A stretch of DNA of 13,194 nt from Capsaspora owczarzaki ATCC 30864 (Eukaryota > Opisthokonta > Filasterea). Below are positions 1 to 7,529 of the stretch, in pieces (positions within the stretch are counted from its first letter, which is position 1; each line of letters begins with the position of its first letter). A program made the position numbers and the translations under genes. The DNA lies in contig NW_011887301.1 in NCBI RefSeq assembly GCF_000151315.2, positions 1,344,018 to 1,357,211 on the forward strand, read 5' to 3'. Below the pieces are notes generated by a model. That model saw nothing but the letters and a program-made list of their open reading frames with translations. It was not told the DNA's origin and searched no databases.

Positions 1-2
1 TG

Positions 3-1310
3 CGAGTGCATTGCGCTCTGAATGCGTGGTACAAGATTTCGCAAAATACAGCCGTCATCACTGCTGGATTTAAAAAGACTGGAATCTGGCCTTTGGACAA
101 GAATGCATACTGCGAGTGGGTGGTGAGCCCGGACCATGCGAGCAGAACTGAATCACTCATAGGAAAAGAGGCCTTGGCTGCGCCCGTCCAGCCAGTTTCT
201 GCAACGCCCACAGACACGGCGAGCGTCCCCAATCTCCTGTCGACTCCAACGCTGCCCGTCGTCGAGAGTGCCGAGATATCCCACCCCACACCGCCTTTGC
301 CCTCGGTGGAGAGCGGGTATGCCAGCGTCCCAGACCCTGCTCCCTCGCTTTCGCCGGTGCGTTTGATATTCAAGAAGGCTCGCCTAATCCTCGATGATGC
401 CGATGTTGAACTTGCAGCTGGTCCCAGTTCCGAGGCGCTAGAACGAGATGCACTCAGTCACGTTGGCAAACTTCGCGAGTTGCTGAGCGTCCCCATCACC
501 GTCGATGATATCGTGCAGCGTGCTTCCTATTCCCTCGCAATTCAAACCAGCACTACCTACAAGCACAAGCATACGAAAGGCGCGTATCTGGCGATTACCG
601 AGGAGGCAATGCAGCGGGCGAACGCAAAAAAACTGCAAGAACAAACGAAGATTGCGCAGGAGATGACTCGATTGATGAACCGGTCACGTACCATGGCTGC
701 CGAGGCCGCCGCCGAGCACGCAAAATTTGCTCTGACACGGAGAATCAGTGCACTGCAGACTGAACTCGCCGCCGCCGCCGAGTTGCAAGACCCTTTGCGC
801 GAAGCAGAGCTCGCCCAAGCTCGCAACGAGCTGGCCGCACTTCAAGCTTCAACTCCGAAACGTACTCGAGCCCCTGTTGCTCGTACTCAAACTCCCGCTC
901 GTGCCCGACAGATTGCTTTGCGTCAATCAGAGCAAGTTTTGTCGCAGGCTGCAGAGCCTGTTGCTGCAAATCCGACTGAGAGCCTGCCCTCGCCGTCGCT
1001 CCCCATCCTGACGACCCAGCAAACGATCGCAATCACACCAGCAAAACGAACATTCTCTGAAAGGTCCGACAGCGACGGTTCATACGACGGAGTGCAGTTT
1101 ACCGATGAACTAGTGGCCCGCATGCGCCAAAGTCGCCTCCCAACGCGCAGTTCCGCTACTCAACTAGCCTCTAATGCTGCCCCGACGCCTGAGCACCTTG
1201 ACAAGCGTCCTCGTGTTGAAGATCCACCATCTCTTGTGATTCGCCTGAGCAAACAAGCAACAAATGCTCACCGACGGCCGTTCGTCGCACTAAATGTAAA
1301 CTCTGCCTGA
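3..1310 (+). CDS. Pogo/Tigger-like (DDE_1) transposase, C-terminal part only
   Basis: The frame is open from the left edge to TGA at 1308-1310, about 435 codons, so the gene starts outside the window. The first 45 residues, with AWYKIS and GFKKTGIWPLD (residues about 8-31), match the conserved end of the DDE_1 fold of pogo/Tigger/CENP-B-like transposases, where a 'FRKTGIxPF'-type motif closes the catalytic domain. The catalytic D, D, D/E residues and the HTH/CENPB DNA-binding domain would lie upstream and are not visible. After the motif comes a Pro/Ser-rich stretch (about 55-120), then an Ala/Glu/Leu-rich coiled coil (about 205-285), then a basic and Ser/Pro-rich tail. Long tails of this kind are common in pogo-like proteins of fungi and protists. 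A domesticated gene cannot be excluded. The family call is recognition of the motif and tail layout; activity is unknown. Confidence 0.75.
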   Translation, partial: RVHCALNAWYKISQNTAVITAGFKKTGIWPLDKNAYCEWVVSPDHASRTESLIGKEALAAPVQPVSATPTDTASVPNLLSTPTLPVVESAEISHPTPPLPSVESGYASVPDPAPSLSPVRLIFKKARLILDDADVELAAGPSSEALERDALSHVGKLRELLSVPITVDDIVQRASYSLAIQTSTTYKHKHTKGAYLAITEEAMQRANAKKLQEQTKIAQEMTRLMNRSRTMAAEAAAEHAKFALTRRISALQTELAAAAELQDPLREAELAQARNELAALQASTPKRTRAPVARTQTPARARQIALRQSEQVLSQAAEPVAANPTESLPSPSLPILTTQQTIAITPAKRTFSERSDSDGSYDGVQFTDELVARMRQSRLPTRSSATQLASNAAPTPEHLDKRPRVEDPPSLVIRLSKQATNAHRRPFVALNVNSA

Positions 1311-1328
1311 TTTTTGTATTGTTTATTG

Positions 1329-1334
1329 AATAAA
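1329..1334 (+). terminator. Poly(A) signal AATAAA of the pogo-like transposase gene
   Basis: A canonical AATAAA lies 19 nt after the stop codon at 1308-1310 in AT-rich sequence, as expected for a short protist 3'UTR. No clear right terminal inverted repeat of the transposon was found in the next few hundred bases. Confidence 0.5.
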
Positions 1335-1832
1335 ATGGTTTGATATGTCATATACTCCATCAATCTAGCTCGAAGAGCGATTAGCAGCCGGACGGGAGCT
1401 CACGATGGATTGGCTGCAAAAGTGGTGTTCGAGCGTATCCTCCATTCCCACGCTCGTGTCGACCGCACCTCCGCGCCCGCTTGGTCACGATAACACCTAT
1501 CGTGTGTAGACTGCATTTGGCTCGCGGAAGGCGGGCTGGCGATGTCACAGAGCCCGCAGGGCGCGTTTGCGATCAACCTCGTGGCGGCCCCAAAAACACC
1601 TGCATTTTAATCCGGATGCATTGGATTTTGGCTGGATCCGCTTTTTCGTCATTTTTTCGTTTTTCGCGTGCCTAGCGATGAGTTCGGGCCAAAGCGCCCC
1701 GCTACTTCACCCACACATTGGTATTGATGCACTGATTGACACAGGGGGGCAAGGCGCGAGCGGAAGCTTGCACACAGGCCGTAGGAGGCGCCATCCGGAT
1801 TTAGAGACCGTCACTCTAACAAACTGTTGCAG
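1335..1832. other. Intergenic or intronic stretch without a recognised gene
   Basis: Frames are interrupted and no protein family is recognisable. It holds one perfect short hairpin (1486-1504) and ends in the splice-acceptor-like ACTGTTGCAG before the exon at 1833. An ATG at 1678 starts a short frame that could be joined in phase to that exon through a weak GTATTG donor at 1721 (112-nt intron), giving a protein of about 105 residues. That join is only one possibility. Confidence 0.4.
1486..1504. repeat. Perfect 7-bp inverted repeat (stem-loop)
   Basis: CACGATA (1486-1492) and TATCGTG (1498-1504) pair perfectly around the 5-nt loop ACACC. No U-tract follows and no protein-binding role is known. 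It may be a remnant of a transposon end. Confidence 0.4.
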
Positions 1833-2107
1833 CGACCTCGTCGTACAACCCGAATTTGTCGGACGTGCCTGCTCTTACCAACCAATTCTACAACAGCAAG
1901 CTGACACAAGCTGAAGCTCGCGATTTGGCGCAGCGGTTTTTCGACAAGCGCAGCGCAGACAAAACGGCTTATTTCGACAATCATGCGAAGCTCCACCAGT
2001 TTCTGAAAGACATTGACCCCGGTCTTGCTGCGAAACTCTCCCCTCCGGATCTCACCTGGTACTTTGACGAACAGCCACCTGTGACAAGCCCGATCAATCC
2101 GTACTGA
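1833..2107 (+). CDS. Terminal coding exon of an unrecognised protein
   Basis: An acceptor (TTGCAG, ending at 1832) opens a frame of about 90 codons ending in TGA at 2105-2107. Codon use looks genuine: many C/G-ending codons and a balanced soluble-protein composition. The peptide begins near SSYNPNLSDVPALTNQFY, continues through a charged helical segment (KLTQAEARDLAQRFF) and a second helix (LHQFLKDIDPGLAAKLS), and ends TSPINPY. There is no ATG at the frame start, so upstream exons are needed; the frame enters in phase 1 (two exon bases complete a split codon). The helix-rich C terminus faintly recalls adenylosuccinate-lyase C-terminal domains, but the preceding residues do not fit and I do not assign it. 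The 5' part may have been lost next to the transposase fragment. Confidence 0.5.
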
Positions 2108-2136
2108 ACGTTTCCTGGGGAGCACAATGGGTTTGT

Positions 2137-2239
2137 TCTTTTTCTTGTTCTTGTGCTTGTGCTTGTGCTTGTTCTTGTGCTTGTGCTTGTGCTTGTTCTT
2201 GTTCTTGTTTTTGTTCTTGTTCTTGTGCTTGTTCTTGTT
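2137..2239. repeat. Imperfect hexanucleotide repeat (CTTGTK)n
   Basis: About 17 units alternate CTTGTT and CTTGTG. On the minus strand it reads as a Gln/Ala/Glu-rich open frame and on the plus strand as Leu/Phe/Cys. These translations are artefacts of the repeat rather than evidence of a gene. Confidence 0.9.
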
Positions 2240-2272
2240 GTATCAGGTGAAATGTGCATTTAAAACATTTTG

Positions 2273-2340
2273 ACCCGTCTAAAGCTTTATTGAGAATGAC
2301 AAAGAAAGACACAAAAAGAACGGATATGGGACAGTTGAAT
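2273..2340 (-). repeat. 3'UTR-like unit, copy B
   Basis: Read on the minus strand, this unit starts ATTCAACTGTCCCATATCC and ends with AATAAAGCTTTAGACGG. It is a diverged copy of 2354-2416, which lies immediately beyond a 14-nt A-tract. It contains a poly(A) signal at 2286-2291. Confidence 0.75.
2286..2291 (-). terminator. Minus-strand poly(A) signal AATAAA (copy B)
   Basis: Plus-strand TTTATT. It could serve minus-strand transcripts coming from the sedolisin pro-domain gene at 2956-3955, which has no other 3' end in view. Confidence 0.4.
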
Positions 2341-2353
2341 TTTTTTTTTTTTT

Positions 2354-2416
2354 ACCGTCTAAAGTTTTATTAAGAATAACAAAGAAAAAAGAACGTAGGA
2401 TATGAGACAGTTGAAT
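2354..2416 (-). repeat. 3'UTR-like unit, copy A, followed by an A-tract
   Basis: On the minus strand it starts ATTCAACTGTCTCATATCC and ends with AATAAAACTTTAGACGGT, followed at once by 14 A (plus-strand T at 2340-2353) and then copy B. AATAAA, about a dozen bases and then a pure A-run is what the cDNA of a polyadenylated transcript looks like. Confidence 0.75.
2366..2371 (-). terminator. Minus-strand poly(A) signal AATAAA (copy A)
   Basis: Plus-strand TTTATT, 12 nt before the A-tract at 2353-2340 on the minus strand. Same candidate role as the signal in copy B. Confidence 0.4.
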
Positions 2417-2955
2417 GTCGTCATAACGCACACCGGTGAAGGCATGCGGGGAGAGTGCTCAAGAGCTCACAGAGGAACTCGAACAGATGATCAGCCGGGC
2501 TGACAATGGAAGGATCAGGCATTCCCCACCTATACACCACGAAAGACATGATGCTAGCCAACACGGTTCACAAACAAGTAGACGGCTGGCAGGCGGTGGG
2601 ACAGCACTCTGTCGTAAGGAGCGACAATTCAGAAACGGTCAACCGCTTTCCACACACTTTGCGGGTACCAGGTGTACGCGAGGGCAAACACTTGTGTGGA
2701 AAGACGTTCATTGTACCGGATTTCAAAAGCCTTTCCCCACCTGCTTTCGAAGGGAGGGGGGGGGGTTTGATCTTGCTCATCAGCATGGAGGGAGGTTGCA
2801 AGCTGTTTCGACTCAATTCGAATGACTGCGACAACGAATGGAGGATTCCCAGCCTCCGTAGGTTTCTGCTCAAGGAATTGTCGAGTCAGAAAGCTGCAAG
2901 AAGGCACTCAGCAAAGTGCTTGGCGAGAGAGAGAGAGAGCCTCGTCCGAACTTAC
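2417..2955. other. Region downstream of the sedolisin pro-domain gene, no assignable gene
   Basis: Long frames exist on both strands (for example plus 2506-2976, minus 2629-2907), but none shows a recognised domain. The minus-strand frame after an acceptor-like GCAG near 2863 can be joined in phase to exon 3 of the pro-domain gene, yet its residues do not look like sedolisin sequence. It may be intron, 3'UTR or inserted DNA that replaced the catalytic part. A run of nine G occurs near 2757-2765 and a GA repeat near 2927-2939. Confidence 0.4.
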
Positions 2956-3955
2956 ATTGCACATGAAGAGCTCTGATGCGACTGCGAGAGGCATCTTGTC
3001 CACAATGACATAGTTGTTGGCAGCCGGCATGCGGTAGGCGACGTTTCGGAGGATGAGCGAGGTGACAACGTTATTGACAGCGTCTGGCTCGCCGTCGACG
3101 AACTTGGCCATTTCTTCAACGGTCATGTACTTGCCTATGAAGAGTCATAGATCGAGCGCGGCGAACAAACGATCAGGTTTGACCATGCCTGTGGTCTAGA
3201 ATGCGCATGGTGGACGGTACTGTACCATAGTCCTCGGTGGCGGGGTCAGAGACCGCCTTGAGCTTGGAGGCGAGTGCGTCCGTGTTGCGCTGCTTGATGG
3301 CAAAGATGACCGAGATGAATGCGTTGCAAGCAAAGTCAAACTCGACAGCACGTCGGTCGAAGCTGTTCTGGTCTGCAGGCATGAGCGGGTTGCGATGCGA
3401 GGTCGATGGCGGCAATCATGCCAGAAGCCGCTTCCGACTTGACGTGGCAAACACCTGAGCCGCTGTGTGCGACTGGTCAAACTGTGAATCAGAGCGACAC
3501 TATGATCCAGAGCGAGTCAAGTGAGTGACGTGACATTGGGGTAAAGTTGATGGGAGAGAGGATCACAGTCGGTCTCCATTAGCAGGTATCATGAGTGAGG
3601 CTCAGGCTCAGGAGGCACACACCGCGATGACGCGCGTTCGTGGTGTGGGGGGTGAAAACATGCGACGTGTAGCAAGCAGCGAGAGAAAGTGAGAGTGAGA
3701 GAGAGAGCGAGAGAGGAGAGAGAGACATTGAGAGCTCGGTCTTCTGGCGCCACTCCAAGAGCACACATGACGCGCATCGATCAAAGCAAGAGAAAGACAG
3801 AAAGAAGCAGAATAAAGAAGAAGGAGAAGGACGAGGAGGAGGAGGAGCTGAAGTGAGCCACAACAAAACGCACCGTGAGCGCTGAGGACGGCAATGCTCA
3901 ATGCAAGCAGTGCTGCGACTGCTGCGAACGCGAAACTGCGCTGCTGCAGTGCCAT
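2956..3955 (-). CDS. Secreted sedolisin/TPP1-type pro-domain protein, catalytic part absent
   Basis: Three exons join in frame: 3955-3874, 3372-3226 and 3134-2956, giving 136 residues. Donors are G|GTGCG, G|GTACAG and T|GTAAGT; the first two introns are phase 1 and the last phase 0. The ATG at 3955 has G at -3 and +4 and starts a signal peptide (residues 1-26, hydrophobic core AAVAALLALSIAVL); two further in-frame ATGs lie upstream at about 4039. Residues about 42-136 match the pro-kumamolisin/sedolisin activation domain: FISVIFAIKQRNTDALASKL, then VSDPATEDYGKYMTVEEMAKF (split for length: VSDPATEDYG and KYMTVEEMAKF), then NNYVIVDKMPLAVASELF. The DYGKY motif is rebuilt exactly by splicing, which strongly supports the model. 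In full enzymes this domain folds and inhibits the lysosomal or secreted S53 serine peptidase. No SGTSAS or other S53 catalytic motif was seen downstream to 2273, so the gene is truncated, interrupted, or a stand-alone pro-domain. Confidence 0.75.
3679..3732. repeat. GA-rich tract inside intron 1 of the sedolisin pro-domain gene
   Basis: Imperfect GAGA repeats; on the coding (minus) strand this is a CT-rich tract within the 501-nt first intron (3873-3373). The translated frames here are artefacts. Confidence 0.8.
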
Positions 3956-4803
3956 TGCGAGGAATGAAGAGAATAAAGGAAAAGAAAAATGAAGAGTAGA
4001 TCTAAATCGAAGGAACGAAGAACAACTGCAAACCATCAATCAAAGGGTCATTGAGCAAATGAAGGATTTCAACAATGCTCAGCAGTTGCACCCACGCAAG
4101 GCACACAAGGGGAGACGAGTGGAAAGAGTCCTTGCTTGCACACTTCAGAGCAGTGCCCTTGTTGTTGAATCAGGCCCTTGTGCACGACTCTGACGACGTG
4201 GCATCGTGGAGCTCGAGGGCAAAGATGAGTGTCTTTTGGCGGACGAATGGCTGAATTGGATGCATTTGATCGATTTCCCTCCTCAGCACCAACGTTCATC
4301 GCCATCGCTCTGATGGGCACAACAAGGCACAATCGGTGCTACAGGAGCGGTTTTTGACGGAATTTCATGCCGCCCTCCTCAACAGAGTGCTCAAATGGAG
4401 GAGCTGTCAAAATGATAAAATAACAATTTTATTGGTTAAAATGACAAAGCCGCTTCAAACGACGCCGCCGTCGCTCAGCCCCAAGCAGCAGACCAGCACA
4501 CACGATCGTCGTGTGCGTACGTGTATGCGTGTTTGAGAGTGCATGGTGCGATCGCACTGTGGATGGGTGCGGCTTGTGAGGATCGTCCTCACCATGAGAC
4601 GCCACTTGGTCATGGTTGCTGCCGATCTCGGTTGCTGCCGATCTCGGTTGCCGCCCCATGCTACAGAGCAACACCAAGAGGACGAGGACATCCATGCGCG
4701 ACGCGGTGGGACGAACAACAAACCCCCAAACCAGTTCGGGGTAGTGCGTCCCCTCCAACCCACGCAATGTCAAACTTATCAGCCGACAGAATGAATGAAT
4801 GGA
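3956..4803. other. Upstream flank of the sedolisin pro-domain gene, no clear gene
   Basis: The minus strand should hold the promoter of the gene at 2956-3955. Overlapping frames occur on both strands (minus 4069-4332 and 4429-4773; plus 4521-4808) without recognisable domains. An AT-rich patch at 4413-4440 contains minus-strand AATAAA-like sequence that could end a minus-strand transcript. Nothing is strong enough to call a gene. Confidence 0.4.
4621..4652. repeat. 16-bp tandem duplication
   Basis: GCCGATCTCGGTTGCT at 4621-4636 is followed by GCCGATCTCGGTTGCC at 4637-4652, differing at one base. The unit length is not a multiple of three, so it would shift any frame across it. Confidence 0.85.
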
Positions 4804-4810
4804 GGTAAGT
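4804..4810 (+). other. Consensus 5' splice site without an identified partner
   Basis: GAG|GTAAGT is a near-perfect eukaryotic donor. It follows ATGAATGAATG (two overlapping in-frame ATGs) and an upstream in-frame ATG at about 4768. It could close a first exon of a plus-strand gene, with the following CT-rich and T-rich region as its intron. The closest attractive acceptor is CTTTGACAG ending about 5967. Confidence 0.35.
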
Positions 4811-4889
4811 TAGCTCGTTGACGGCGAACAATCACGCGGTCGGCATTTTTCTCCCCCTCTTATTATGATTTGTGCTCTATTTATGCTCA

Positions 4890-5095
4890 CTCTCTCTCTC
4901 TCTCTTTTTTTTTTTTTGTTTTTGTTGCCTGTTCGCTACCCGCTGTAAGACCGCACTCTGTCTTGTTCTCTCTCTCCCTCTCTCTTTCTCTCTCTCTCTC
5001 TTTCTCTCTCACTCTTTCTCTCTTCTCATCGAACGCATTCCCATCCGTCTCTCGCTCTCGCTCTCTCTCGTAACCATCTCGCTCGCTCGCTCTCT
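4890..5095. repeat. CT-rich low-complexity tracts
   Basis: Runs of CT (about 4890-4905 and 4968-5095) are interrupted by a T-run at about 4906-4917 and CTCGCT repeats near 5050-5095. Frames across this tract encode only Ser/Leu/Phe and are not genes. Confidence 0.9.
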
Positions 5096-5138
5096 TGATT
5101 GCTTTGGCGGCGGTCTTTTAAGTTTTTTTTTTTTTTTT

Positions 5139-5289
5139 CAACTCCAATATCGCCGCCTGATCGTCGTATTCTGGTGTCGGCGTTTGCGTTTTGCGTGTGG
5201 TGCAATGTGTTTCATCAATCTGTCATGCGCATTGAAGGGAGAGGGAGCGGAGAGCGAGTGGTGCGGACACCGCGTTTCTTCTGTTGCTT
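5139..5289 (-). repeat. Tandem unit 1 of a pair, with flanking T-tract
   Basis: This unit begins CAACTCCAATATCGCCGCC after a T-run (5123-5138) and ends near CTTCTGTTGCTT. The same unit recurs at 5333-5493 with scattered substitutions and small indels. On the minus strand each unit ends in an A-tract, as a retroposed RNA would. Confidence 0.8.
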
Positions 5290-5332
5290 GCCGTTTTTTT
5301 GTTTTTCGTGTTTTTTTTTTGCTTTTTTTTTT

Positions 5333-5493
5333 CAACTCCAATCTCGCCGCTTGATCGCCGTATTCCGGTGTCGGCGTTTGCGTTTCGCGTGTGGTGCAAC
5401 GCGCTTCATCCATCTGTCATGCGTAGTGAAGGGGGAGGGAGCGGAGAGTGAGTCGTCTTGTGTTGCTGTGACACCGCGTTTCTTCTGTTGCTT
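5333..5493 (-). repeat. Tandem unit 2 of a pair, with flanking T-tract
   Basis: This diverged copy of 5139-5289 lies 194 bp further on and is also preceded by T-rich sequence (5311-5332). It has an insertion near 5452-5470 relative to unit 1. I saw no RNA polymerase III A or B box on either strand. Confidence 0.8.
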
Positions 5494-6020
5494 TTTTTCT
5501 TCTTTCCTTTGGTTTTTTTTCTTGGTGGGTTGAACGGTTTTCGTTTTCTCGATTGATTTTTTTATTTTCCTTCTTGTAAAAAGCATGACCATAAACAGCA
5601 AAAAAAGGAAAAAAAAAACAAAAACAAAAAAAGACGACTTCAGCGTGCTCGGCACTGGGCGCCCCTTTCACCCCCTACCCACCAATACCACCATGGTTAT
5701 TGATGCGAGGTCATTGCGTGATTTATCGAGAAAGTAGGAGAGCACAGAGCGCAGCCTGGGAGCTCGATTCCAGCTTGCATTTGAAGTCAAAACCAAACTC
5801 ACAACAAAAAACAACCGAAAGAAAAACAAAAGAAAAGCGAAGCCATCAGCAAGATCGCATCTCAACATTGCGAGTCTTCGTCGTCATGATGAAAGTGGAC
5901 AAATGAACCAAACTCACCATTGACATTGACGACATGACTTCCAAAAAAAAAAAAATCACTTTGACAGGTTCAGTCGCTGTTTCAACCGTCCTCACGCTCG
6001 TCATCGCTTCATTGAACACG
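5494..6020. other. 5' flank of the Crinkler/RHS-like gene
   Basis: T-rich then A-rich low complexity (5495-5635) gives way to moderately complex DNA with no convincing gene. A second in-frame ATG for the gene lies at 5934 and is followed by a Lys-rich A-tract; the later ATG at 6021 is preferred. CTTTGACAG ending about 5967 resembles a splice acceptor, so a 5'UTR exon could begin there. Confidence 0.4.
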
Positions 6021-6525
6021 ATGCTGAGTGCCATTCGCCTTCCGCCCGCTCCGCTCGTCAAAGCGGCATCCCGTGGTGCTGCTGCGTGTATCACGACTCC
6101 TGTGCCGCGCGCTGCTGCTGCTGCTGCACTGAGCACGGCTGCAGCTGGCGTTGTCGCTTCCAAAGCGCCGAAACGTGCTCAAGGTAAAGTTCTTTGTTCT
6201 GTTTCTGTCCACCGATGCCCCTGCTCCCCGCTTCCCTCTGCTGCTGGTCAACGAGCACCAGCTGCTGGTCAATGAGAACCAACGCGGGGTGCGCCTCTAT
6301 CGTCGTTGTGTGGCGTGCATGCGGCCTGCGTGGCAATGTTCGGCCAGCCAGCCTTTTTTTTTTTCTGTTTTTTTTTTCCCCCCCTCTTTTTCAGCTTGCC
6401 TGCTGGGGTTCGCCTCATTGCTGGGCATCAAGACCCCTTACCTCGCGCTGCGCCCCGTGTCTACAATGCCAACTCCGTCACCATTGACTGGTGTGCGTCA
6501 TCTCTCTCGGCTTGAAGGCCTGCCG

Positions 6526-6597
<72 letters not shown>

Positions 6598-7432
6598 TTG
6601 CATCACGTCGTCAAGAGCGAAGCTTCTCTACTGTGTTCGAGTCTCGACTTGAATGTGTGACAGCAAGTGCTACTTGCTTTGATGAATACCACCCAATTCA
6701 TTCACTGCCACCTGCTCTTGTAGTTGCGCCACCCACTTTGCCCGTGCCGGCGTTTGACGCCTTCCTCTCCCCCTCTGGCGCCGTCCTCGTTCCCTCCTTT
6801 GGCGCCCTCCCGTTCCCCACCATTGGCGGCGTCCGCTCCCGTATCGAGAGGAGCTATGAGTGCTCCAGCCTGCTCATTTGGCCCCGCAGGTCCCGCTCCA
6901 CCTCTGCTTCTGGTCCTCCGTCCGAGACCGAAGCCAAAGCCCCTTCTGTACGCATCCTTATCATGGTCTTGAGTTGCATGTTCTCAGGCTCACTTTGTGT
7001 CATCGTTCTAGGCGACTGTCAACCCTTCAGCGGAGGATGACCGTGCGTTGATTGATCGCCTGCCCGAGGCCCTCCGCAAGTCTTTCGGTACGATTCGTCC
7101 ACTGCTTTGGCGTATAGAGTTGTTTCGCGACTGACTTTGAACCGACGTGACAACAGAGGCGACATGGGAGGCACCCGCCCTTCGCAAGCACCTGCTCGAA
7201 AAGCTGTCCTCCGACCCGGATTTCGAAAATGACCAGATCACTGCTCTCGCATTGGAGCTCAAGGAATTCAAACGCATTCCGGCGCAGGGAGTTTCCCTGG
7301 CACGCGAAGCAAGCCTTAAGGCCATGGACGAAGTTCACAAGAGTGCAAGTGTGCAACGAATCGTGACGACCTTCCTCATCTGGGTCGAGCAGTGGTCCAA
7401 GAACCAAGGTACGAACTGACGTGCAATAATTG

Positions 7433-7529
<97 letters not shown>

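Noticed and set aside
1833-2107. Adenylosuccinate-lyase C-terminal domain
   Set aside because: Only a loose resemblance of helix spacing; the preceding residues do not fit the lyase fold, and no lyase signature is present in the window.
2506-2976. 156-codon plus-strand ORF
   Set aside because: It overlaps exon 3 of the better supported pro-domain gene on the other strand, includes a G-run and a GA repeat, and shows no recognisable domain.
4429-4773. Minus-strand ORF with a hydrophobic LVLLVLLC segment, possible small secreted protein
   Set aside because: The hydrophobic core is short, the frame crosses the 16-bp tandem duplication and a CA-rich tract, and overlapping frames are equally open.
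4870-5540. Phe/Leu/Ser-rich ORFs resembling membrane proteins
   Set aside because: Their composition follows directly from CT and T tracts; the frames differ between the two tandem units, so no protein is conserved.
5934-6020. Upstream ATG at 5934 as start of the CR gene
   Set aside because: It is in frame and would add 29 residues, but it runs through an A-tract and an acceptor-like CTTTGACAG, and it would bury the presequence-like N terminus. It remains possible.
6530-6596. Poly-Phe coding stretch
   Set aside because: It is a T homopolymer in a predicted intron; no protein has such a run.
7431-7524. CRISPR or other spaced repeat array
   Set aside because: Only simple microsatellites and low-copy duplications exist in the window; there are no regularly spaced repeats with unique spacers.
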